DNA of 5,193 bases from an uncultured Eubacteriales bacterium (lineage in GTDB: Bacteria > Bacillota > Clostridia > Christensenellales > CAG-138). The DNA is taken from assembly GCA_900547135.1 (NCBI GenBank), contig URFJ01000125.1, forward strand, positions 1 through 5,193. Reading direction: 5' to 3'. Position numbers and translations under genes: made by a program. The notes beneath the pieces were generated by a model. The model had not been told where the DNA came from and searched no databases. It saw only the letters and a list, made by a program, of their open reading frames with translations. Below, piece after piece: positions 1 through 4,544 of the stretch; position 1 is the stretch's first letter; each line of letters opens with the position of its first letter.

Positions 1-210
1 CTTCACGAACTCTGCAGTACCTGAATATCCCTTCTTCTCAGCGCTATTGAAAAACTGCTTATAACCGTCAAAATCCAGCGAAATTTGTCCCGGCTGCAGC
101 TTGGTTTCCTGTACCGCAAATATATCCACATTGATCGAATCGAAAAAGTCCATAAAGCCTTTGTTCATACATGCACGCAATCCATTTACATTCCAAGTGC
201 AAAAATTCAT
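1..210 (-). CDS. xth: Exonuclease III / AP endonuclease (Xth/ExoA family), N-terminal part
   Basis: Partial gene: it starts at the ATG at 210 and runs off the left edge after 70 codons, against about 250 residues in the usual family member. Exonuclease III cuts DNA 5' of abasic sites and removes 3' blocking groups in cytoplasmic base excision repair. The visible residues fit the Mg-dependent exonuclease/endonuclease/phosphatase fold: WNVNGLRA at 6-13 holds Asn7, VQETKLQ at 33-39 holds the metal-binding Glu35, and SAEKKGYSGTA at 56-66 is a typical family block. The next residues, EFVK, depart slightly from the more usual VFTK. A GGAGG ribosome binding site (complement of 218-222) lies 7 nt before the start, which supports this ATG. 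The gene is divergent from the RNA and zinc-ribbon unit. Family assignment is firm. Which paralogue (ExoA or XthA) cannot be told. Confidence 0.95.
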   Translation of the reverse strand, partial: MNFCTWNVNGLRACMNKGFMDFFDSINVDIFAVQETKLQPGQISLDFDGYKQFFNSAEKKGYSGTAEFVK

Positions 211-231
211 ACAGAAACCTCCTAAAGTTAC

Positions 232-261
232 ATTGTAGCACAGGCTCTGGACCCGAGGCAA
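232..261 (-). promoter_or_regulatory. Probable sigma-A promoter of the exonuclease III gene
   Basis: On the minus strand a -35 TTGCCT (complement of 256-261) and a -10 TACAAT (complement of 232-237) are 18 nt apart. Transcription would start near 225, giving a very short leader before the GGAGG site. A small palindrome, CAATCTTGATTG at 259-270, overlaps the -35 and could be an operator, but it is short. The promoter call rests only on hexamer match and position. Confidence 0.5.
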
Positions 262-314
262 TCTTGATTGAGGCTTGGTGTGGACAAATATTTGAACATT
301 TTTAAAAATTTGTA

Positions 315-343
315 TTGCAAACTTGTTTTTAAGGGATTATAAT
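315..343 (+). promoter_or_regulatory. Strong sigma-A promoter driving the leader RNA and zinc-ribbon gene
   Basis: A -35 TTGCAA at 315-320 and a perfect -10 TATAAT at 338-343 are separated by exactly 17 nt. The predicted start is about 349-351. This sits just before the first base-paired element of the structured RNA (350-360), so promoter and RNA fit together. The -35 region lies in an A/T-rich stretch, as is common for strong Clostridia promoters. Confidence 0.8.
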
Positions 344-349
344 GAAAAC

Positions 350-570
350 GGTTATCCATGATTTTAGGTCTGTGGTTGAAAATCGAAGCCAGTCGCAGGC
401 AAAACGATCCACGTAAGCAGGCTAAACGCCGGTGAGCATGGTGCGGCTTAGAAGTAAGTCCGCCCGGGTGCATACACTCGAGAGAGTTAGTAGTGGGAAG
501 CGAAAGCCCAGTAGCGAAACCTTCAGGCGGCGGATGTGGGGGCAAAGACCAGGTCAGCTGAAAGCATGGA
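350..570 (+). ncRNA. Structured multi-branch leader RNA, class unconfirmed (raiA motif is one candidate)
   Basis: This non-coding stretch lies between a strong promoter and the zinc-ribbon gene. Read by eye it folds into one closed domain. Outer stem: 355-360 UCCAUG with 565-570 CAUGGA, continued by 362-365 UUUU with 560-563 GAAA, and 367-371 GGUCU with 546-550 AGACC. Three arms lie inside. Arm 1 is 372-375/409-412 and 382-385/405-408, capped by GCC/GGC at 388-390/398-400. Arm 2 is 414-418 UAAGC with 446-450 GCUUA and an inner 427-430/440-443. Arm 3 is 459-464 UCCGCC with 529-534 GGCGGA. Arm 3 carries a 6-bp hairpin with a CAUA loop (465-480) and a GGG/CCC hairpin around a GAAA sequence (494-510). 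So many nested helices in about 216 nt is strong evidence for a functional RNA. It does not match what I know of RNase P, tmRNA, 6S, T-box, cobalamin or c-di-GMP RNAs. Size and Clostridia origin suit the raiA motif, but I cannot confirm the consensus. It may be a cis-regulator or an independent RNA. Confidence 0.75.
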
Positions 571-605
571 AGCCAGAAACTATACTTTAAGGGGATTATC
601 AACAC

Positions 606-884
606 ATGTTCCAGGACAAGACACTTATTTGTAGAGACTGTGGCGCGGAGTTCACGTTCACAGCAGGTGAGCAGGAATTTTACGCAGAGAAGGGTTTCCA
701 GAATGAACCCGTACGCTGCAAGAACTGCCGTACACAGCGCAAGGGCCAGCGCAATAGTGGTGAAAGGGAGATGTACGATGCGGTATGCGCACAGTGCGGT
801 GCACCCACCAAATTGCCTTTCGTACCCAAAAACGATAAGCCCGTATATTGCAGCGAATGCTTCCGCAGCAGGAGGGCCAACTAA
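606..884 (+). CDS. Two-domain zinc-ribbon protein (zf_Tbcl-like), 92 aa
   Basis: A small, probably cytoplasmic protein with eight cysteines in four CxxC pairs, expected to bind two zinc ions. Ribbon 1 uses C9/C12 and C38/C41, with the block AGEQEFYAEKGFQNEP (20-35) between them, typical of the 'probable zinc-ribbon' (zf_Tbcl) family. A basic linker (about 42-50) follows. Ribbon 2 uses C61/C64 and C82/C85 with PFVPKNDKPVYC (71-82). Paired ribbons with a basic linker suggest nucleic-acid or ribosome/RNA-polymerase contact, but no function is established that I can name. The ATG follows an AAGGGG site at 589-594 with 11 nt spacing, rather long. The gene lies directly after the structured leader RNA and is closed by the terminator at 927-960, so it is probably monocistronic. 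Length and cysteine pattern look complete. Confidence 0.9.
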   Translation: MFQDKTLICRDCGAEFTFTAGEQEFYAEKGFQNEPVRCKNCRTQRKGQRNSGEREMYDAVCAQCGAPTKLPFVPKNDKPVYCSECFRSRRAN

Positions 885-926
885 TCCCCTTTGTCTCGCA
901 TGGCGCGATAAACGGTATTAGAAACC

Positions 927-960
927 AATCCCCCGCCGATTCGGCGGGGGATTTTCTTTC
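927..960 (+). terminator. Intrinsic terminator of the zinc-ribbon gene
   Basis: An uninterrupted stem of 12-13 bp pairs 927-938 with 942-953. Its core is CCCCCGCCG/CGGCGGGGG around a 3-nt ATT loop, and it is followed by the T-rich tail TTTTCTTTC (952-960). It begins 42 bp after the zinc-ribbon stop. The MATE gene converges from the right and ends at 1006. On that strand the stem lacks a clear U-tract, so it can be at most a weak bidirectional terminator. No other gene is visible in 885-1005. Confidence 0.92.
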
Positions 961-1005
961 TATTTGCTGCAGCAGGGTTTGTAAAGACGCTTTTATTCCT
1001 TTATA

Positions 1006-2412
1006 TCACGTAACAAGCTCATTTCCAAGATGCTTGATATGCTTGTTGTAGATATTGAACAGGAGAGCTGTGCTTAGGCACAGTGAGATTACCTCGGCTA
1101 TCGGATAGGCATACCATACGGCATTTACGTCGTTTGTAGCCTTAGCCAGGATATAGGCCATTGGCAATATAACTACTAGCTGCCTGGCAATGGTAACAAT
1201 AAGGCTATAAATCCCCTTGCCCAATGCCTGGAACATGGTTCCAAACATTATGCTAAGCGCTGCGAACGGGAAGCATAGGCTTATTGTCCTAAACGCTTTA
1301 ACTCCCATGTGCATAAGGTTGTCCTGCGCGTTGAAAAGCGATAATAGTTGGGAGGGTATAAGCTGGAACAACGCCACACCGATTAACATTACTATGATTG
1401 CGTATATGCATCCATACTTCAGCGCCTGCATAAGCCTTGACCTGTTGTTGGCCCCATAGTTGTAAGCCATTATAGGCATCGATCCCGAGTTAAGTCCAAA
1501 CACAGGCATAAATACAAACGATTGCAGCTTAAAGTATAGCCCTAGCACAGTAACCGCAGTTTCAGAAAAGCTGATCAGTATAGCGTTTAAACCTAGATTG
1601 GTCACGGAGCCTACAGTTTGCATTACTATAGCAGGCAGGCCCACCTTATAGGTTTCCTTGATAACGGATGCATTCGGCTTAAACAGAGAGACCCGTCTCT
1701 TGCCATCCTCTCCGATTACCTTAAATAACTTTACTCTTATATGCTTTGATCTTTTCAGCAGTATCAACCCAAGCACCATACCTACAGCTTGTCCGGCCAC
1801 TGTCGCTACGGCGGCCCCTGCAACTCCCATGGCAGGGAAACCCAGTAATCCGAATATCATGATTGGGTCAAGAATTATGTTGATAACCGCACCAACGAGC
1901 TGTATTATCATCGGATGCATCATGTTGCCGGTACCCTGCAGTGTCTTTTCACACATGATCTGGATCATTGAGAATATACTCAGTGAGGAGCATATTGCGA
2001 GGTATGTTACGCTGTCGTTTAGCATGGGTATATCGTCGGTAAACATAGCAATGGCCGGCCTTGAAAGCGTAAGCCCAAGTATGCCAAATACTATCCCGCT
2101 GAATATGGCGAGAAGCATACCGTTGCTGGCCGCAGAATCCGCCTCGTGCTGCAATCCCTGCCCAAGGCGCCTTGATATAAGCGAACAGCTGCCCACTGCT
2201 GTACCTACTGAAACACCTACCAGCAGCATCTGAAATGGAAACGCCAGGGTAACCGAGGTAAGCGCCCGTTCGCTCAGCATGGACACAAATATGCTGTCCA
2301 CTATGTTGTATAACGCCATAACGAACATGGATAACATCATTGGTAACGACATCTTGATTAATAGGGATGGGACATGATGCGATCCCATCTTGTTCTGGGG
2401 TATATTTTCCAT
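1006..2412 (-). CDS. MATE family multidrug/cation efflux transporter, 468 aa
   Basis: A complete polytopic membrane protein of normal MATE length (about 440-480). MATE proteins export drugs or metabolites across the cytoplasmic membrane using Na+ or H+ gradients. The translation shows about 12 hydrophobic segments in two homologous halves, with a basic cytoplasmic loop at about 220-245 between them. Family blocks seen: SLPMMLSMFVMALYNIVDSI (22-41, with D39), NIILDPIMIFG (178-188), GAAVATVAGQ (199-208), GLNSGSMPIMAYNYGA (306-321) and FQALGKG (394-400). These resemble the MepA-like branch, but substrate cannot be inferred. The start at 2412 has a GGAAG site 4 nt upstream (complement of 2417-2421). 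The next Met (residue 9) has no site, so Met1 is preferred. It ends with TGA. It lies downstream of the sortase on the same strand, but a 213-bp gap with a hairpin and its own promoter argues for separate transcription. Confidence 0.96.
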   Translation of the reverse strand: MENIPQNKMGSHHVPSLLIKMSLPMMLSMFVMALYNIVDSIFVSMLSERALTSVTLAFPFQMLLVGVSVGTAVGSCSLISRRLGQGLQHEADSAASNGMLLAIFSGIVFGILGLTLSRPAIAMFTDDIPMLNDSVTYLAICSSLSIFSMIQIMCEKTLQGTGNMMHPMIIQLVGAVINIILDPIMIFGLLGFPAMGVAGAAVATVAGQAVGMVLGLILLKRSKHIRVKLFKVIGEDGKRRVSLFKPNASVIKETYKVGLPAIVMQTVGSVTNLGLNAILISFSETAVTVLGLYFKLQSFVFMPVFGLNSGSMPIMAYNYGANNRSRLMQALKYGCIYAIIVMLIGVALFQLIPSQLLSLFNAQDNLMHMGVKAFRTISLCFPFAALSIMFGTMFQALGKGIYSLIVTIARQLVVILPMAYILAKATNDVNAVWYAYPIAEVISLCLSTALLFNIYNKHIKHLGNELVT

Positions 2413-2447
2413 AAATCTTCCAGCCTTTATAATAGTTGAGATTCAGC

Positions 2448-2479
2448 TGAGCCGCCCGCCTAACAAACGCCGCGGCTCA
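2448..2479 (-). promoter_or_regulatory. GC-rich hairpin in the 5' leader of the MATE gene
   Basis: An 8-bp stem pairs TGAGCCGC (2448-2455) with GCGGCTCA (2472-2479). It lies between the extended -10 element and the MATE start, so it would sit in the mRNA leader. Just upstream on the minus strand, GGCGG (complement of about 2484-2488) followed by TTTTTGAGCCGC can form a competing small stem with the same CCGC segment. The leader could therefore have two exclusive folds, as in an attenuator. No U-tract follows the main stem, so it is not a plain terminator for this strand. The regulatory role is inference. Confidence 0.45.
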
Positions 2480-2497
2480 AAAACCGCCTAATTATTT

Positions 2498-2506
2498 ATT
2501 ATAGCA
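2498..2506 (-). promoter_or_regulatory. Extended -10 promoter element of the MATE gene
   Basis: On the minus strand the sequence reads TGCTATAAT: a perfect -10 hexamer (complement of 2498-2503) preceded by the TGn extended -10 motif. At 17 nt upstream only a poor -35 (TTTTAA) is present, which an extended -10 can tolerate. Transcription would start near 2491, leaving a leader of about 79 nt that contains the 2448-2479 hairpin. Confidence 0.6.
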
Positions 2507-2564
2507 TAGTACTATTACCATTAAAATTGATATAATATATATTAAATTCTAATGACACTAATCA

Positions 2565-2598
2565 TATTAAAGAGCCGCGCCTCATATGAGGGCGCGGC
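2565..2598 (-). terminator. Probable terminator of the sortase gene
   Basis: GCCGCGCC (2574-2581) pairs with GGCGCGGC (2591-2598) around the palindrome CTCATATGAG (2581-2590), giving a long stem with one bulged base. On the minus strand it is followed by TCTTTAAT, a modest U-rich tail, 28 bp after the sortase stop. On the plus strand a TTTTT run begins about 10 nt past the stem, but no plus-strand gene precedes it. The stem is certain as sequence. Terminator strength is moderate because the U-tract is broken. Confidence 0.65.
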
Positions 2599-2625
2599 GG
2601 CTTGCAGTTTTTGGACCTTCTGATG

Positions 2626-3378
2626 CTAACCAACCCTTACCGCGTGAACCACAAACCTTCCGTTCTGGTAATTGCTATGGTTGCAGGTGGAAAGCGTTAT
2701 AACTTCATCAGACTCGGTCACCTTTGTGTCAACGGGGTACATCGACAAGTTGGCCAGGTCATTCATAAAGCCCGCAAAACCAGAGTTGCTCTTAAAATCA
2801 ACCTTCATATACCTTGCATTATCCACATGTGTGTCATATACGGCGAATACCTTATAAGTATAGTCCTTATCGCCGAATTTCACCGTGAATGTGCGGTGAG
2901 AATTATAAAAGGAGGCGTTTGAGTAATTGTTTACATCAGCAAACATCGTTCCGCTTCTCATATTGTGACCAAACAGAATCTTGTGCTTGCTTTCAACATC
3001 ACAGCGGTAGTCCAGAAATATAGCTCCGGACTTAGAATTGTTGCGTTCAACGCTGTGGTTTAGATAGTACTTGTTCTCATCGCCGTCCGGACACTTGACC
3101 AACGGATAGTTAACCTTGGTGTTTTCAATTTTTATCCACCCAATTACATCTGAATTAAGCGCCCTGTACTCTTCATATGAAAGAAGGGGGGGCGGTGTGG
3201 CGTCGTCATGGCCGTCAAGTTCGTCAATAGGTATTTCCGTGCCGGATGGTTGAGCGGTGTTTACTGGATTGTTTACATCAATCTGGCCGCCTTCCTTATT
3301 GCACCCACATCCAACAACAAACAGGTTTATTGCCACTAAAACAAGCGCAATGGCGCTTATTACATATGATCGCCTCAT
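2626..3378 (-). CDS. srtB: Class B sortase with a lipoprotein-like signal, 250 aa
   Basis: A cysteine transpeptidase that joins surface proteins to peptidoglycan or to pilin subunits outside the membrane. The catalytic set is visible: His138 in LFGHNM, Cys232 in LSTC and Arg241 in GRFVV. Class B features are LNSDVIGWIKIENTKVNYPLV (74-94, from about 74), YYLN (104-107), GAIFLDYR (118-125) and SGTMFADV (142-149). The N-terminus has basic residues at 2-3, a hydrophobic stretch to about 22 and the lipobox-like VVGC (21-24). It is followed by an Asn/Pro/Asp-rich linker (about 28-66). Most sortases use an uncleaved membrane anchor, so a lipidated Cys24 would be unusual. GGAGG lies 6 nt before the ATG (complement of 3385-3389), fixing the start. 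It ends with TAG. No substrate with an NPQTN- or LPxTG-like signal is in the window. The srtB symbol denotes class, not proven orthology. Confidence 0.93.
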   Translation of the reverse strand: MRRSYVISAIALVLVAINLFVVGCGCNKEGGQIDVNNPVNTAQPSGTEIPIDELDGHDDATPPPLLSYEEYRALNSDVIGWIKIENTKVNYPLVKCPDGDENKYYLNHSVERNNSKSGAIFLDYRCDVESKHKILFGHNMRSGTMFADVNNYSNASFYNSHRTFTVKFGDKDYTYKVFAVYDTHVDNARYMKVDFKSNSGFAGFMNDLANLSMYPVDTKVTESDEVITLSTCNHSNYQNGRFVVHAVRVG

Positions 3379-3426
3379 AGATTTCCTCCAAAAATTGAAT
3401 TATTAAGGCCCTTTTCAGCCGTGCAA

Positions 3427-3456
3427 CCGGGATTTCGCTCCATTATGCGAGGCCGG
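3427..3456 (-). other. Short hairpin near the 5' end of the sortase leader
   Basis: CCGG at 3427-3430 pairs with CCGG at 3453-3456, and inside it TCGC (3435-3438) pairs with GCGA (3447-3450) around an 8-nt loop. It lies just after the predicted sortase transcription start (about 3466) and so would be near the 5' end of the mRNA. It may stabilise the message or act as a small operator. It is short enough that chance is possible. Confidence 0.3.
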
Positions 3457-3472
3457 ATGAGTCTATTTGCCA

Positions 3473-3501
3473 ATTATACAACAATAATTCTTTTATAACA
3501 A
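3473..3501 (-). promoter_or_regulatory. Sigma-A promoter of the sortase gene
   Basis: On the minus strand a -35 TTGTTA (complement of 3496-3501) and a perfect -10 TATAAT (complement of 3473-3478) are exactly 17 nt apart. The predicted start near 3466 gives a leader of about 88 nt before the sortase ATG. It lies in the 317-bp divergent region shared with the beta-helix lipoprotein gene. Confidence 0.7.
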
Positions 3502-3637
3502 CGCAAAGGTTGCAGCGTCATAAATTATATATTCTATTATAGAGCCTACCTCTTTGTCGGCAGTATAATGCTGTTGATTGGCTGTGAAATTCCTTAAAAT
3601 GACCAATTCTGTTCATGAAATATCCACGAGTTAGGAT

Positions 3638-3672
3638 TATACTACTTTTAGGTTCATTTGTCAAAACCTAAA
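3638..3672 (+). promoter_or_regulatory. Candidate -10 and dyad operator before the beta-helix lipoprotein gene
   Basis: A -10-like TATACT at 3638-3643 has no good -35 at 16-18 nt. It is followed at once by a perfect 8-bp inverted repeat, TTTAGGTT (3647-3654) and AACCTAAA (3665-3672), with a 10-nt spacer. The predicted start (about 3650) falls inside the left arm, which is a classic operator position. As RNA it would form a stem-loop at the 5' end, 13 nt before the AGGAGG site. A further TATAAT at 3564-3569 and TAAAAT at 3595-3600 also lack convincing -35 boxes, so the true promoter is uncertain. The dyad itself is directly visible. Confidence 0.5.
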
Positions 3673-3695
3673 TTTAGCTTGCCATAGGAGGTACC

Positions 3696-4544
3696 ATGAA
3701 TAATAAGGCCGCCGCTATAATTTCAATCCTATTATCCACAGTTTTGCTTTTGGGATGCAGCGTTTCGGACCCTCATAGCAATCCGTCAAATACTTATCCG
3801 CCAGACGGTGTCAATGCTGTAATCGGCTCCGACAGGTATGACGCATCTCAGGATAGTATATCAATAAAGGGCAAGGATGAAATAATCTCTGGAATAGAGC
3901 TTTCAGAGTTTAAGTCAACCGACCTTGACGACAGCTGGAGCGCCAAAACTTCGGAAGCAATCGATTTAGACAATTCCTCGGGAGTTATTAAGGTAGATTC
4001 AGGCGGCGCCTATGTATTGAGCGGTAGTTTGCAGGGTGGAAGGCTGCTGATCAATAGTACGGATGACGAACCTGTTCGGCTTGTGCTTAACGGGGCCGAT
4101 ATATCCAGTACGGACGGCCCCGCCATTTATGTGATGCAAGCAAAGAAGCTGGTTATTATACTTGCTGATGGAAAGGTAAACAGCATCTCAGACGGAAGTA
4201 CTTATTCAAGTGTGGCAAATGATGAGAATGATCCGAATTCCGCCATCTTCTCTATGGATGACCTCACAATAATCGGTAACGGAACGTTAAACGTCAAAGC
4301 CAACTATAATAACGGGATTTATTCCAAGGATAAGCTGAAGATCGGCGGCGGCATTATATCGGTCAAAGCAGAGGATGACGCACTGGTTGGAAGGGACTGC
4401 GTGCTGATAAGCGGGGGCAAAATTGATTTAATCTCCGGAGATGAAGGAATAAAGACTACAAACAACGATGTTGACAAGGGATTTATTCAAATAACGGGCG
4501 GAAGCGTAAAGATAGCATCCTCGGGCAATGCCGTGGACGGGTAA
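3696..4544 (+). CDS. Cthe_2159-like beta-helix lipoprotein, 5' part ending at an in-frame TAA
   Basis: It encodes 282 residues. A lipoprotein signal (basic Lys4, hydrophobic 5-19, lipobox LLGC with Cys21) is followed by a Ser/Asn/Pro-rich linker (about 22-45). From about residue 85 there is a beta-helix domain with short repeats of the type GG(x)I(x)I plus DD(G/A)I, such as IYSKDKLKIGGGIISVKAED and LISGGKIDLISGDEGI. This matches the 'carbohydrate-binding domain-containing' Cthe_2159 family, whose founder from Clostridium thermocellum is described as binding acidic polysaccharide. The expected role is surface-exposed sugar or Ca binding. AGGAGG (3686-3691) lies 4 nt before the ATG. The frame stops at codon 283 in the middle of the repeats, while homologous sequence continues in frame for 216 codons. 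It is most likely the 5' piece of a gene with a nonsense mutation or a base error. A truncated but secreted product is possible. Confidence 0.85.
   Translation: MNNKAAAIISILLSTVLLLGCSVSDPHSNPSNTYPPDGVNAVIGSDRYDASQDSISIKGKDEIISGIELSEFKSTDLDDSWSAKTSEAIDLDNSSGVIKVDSGGAYVLSGSLQGGRLLINSTDDEPVRLVLNGADISSTDGPAIYVMQAKKLVIILADGKVNSISDGSTYSSVANDENDPNSAIFSMDDLTIIGNGTLNVKANYNNGIYSKDKLKIGGGIISVKAEDDALVGRDCVLISGGKIDLISGDEGIKTTNNDVDKGFIQITGGSVKIASSGNAVDG

Noticed and set aside
459..534. Resemblance to RNase P (a GTAAGTCC-like block) or glmS (GGCGGATG)
   Set aside because: Only short matches are present. The other conserved blocks of these RNAs are missing, and the downstream gene is not glmS.
558..586. Second promoter CTGAAA-17-TATACT just before the zinc-ribbon gene
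   Set aside because: Transcription would begin at about 593, inside the ribosome binding site, leaving no usable leader.
228..605. A 125-codon minus-strand open frame over the leader RNA
   Set aside because: No ribosome binding site or recognisable protein. It lies antisense to a region explained by a promoter and a structured RNA, and its composition looks like a random translation.
640..921. A 93-codon plus-strand frame overlapping the zinc-ribbon gene
   Set aside because: It is a frame-shifted shadow: the other frame has eight correctly spaced cysteines and a ribosome binding site.
1658..2233. A 191-codon plus-strand open frame opposite the MATE gene
   Set aside because: It is antisense to a clear MATE coding sequence, with no ribosome binding site and no recognisable domain.
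4542..4544. TAA read as a sense codon through an alternative genetic code
   Set aside because: The zinc-ribbon gene ends in TAA at a position that fits its family length, followed by a terminator, so TAA works as a stop in this genome.
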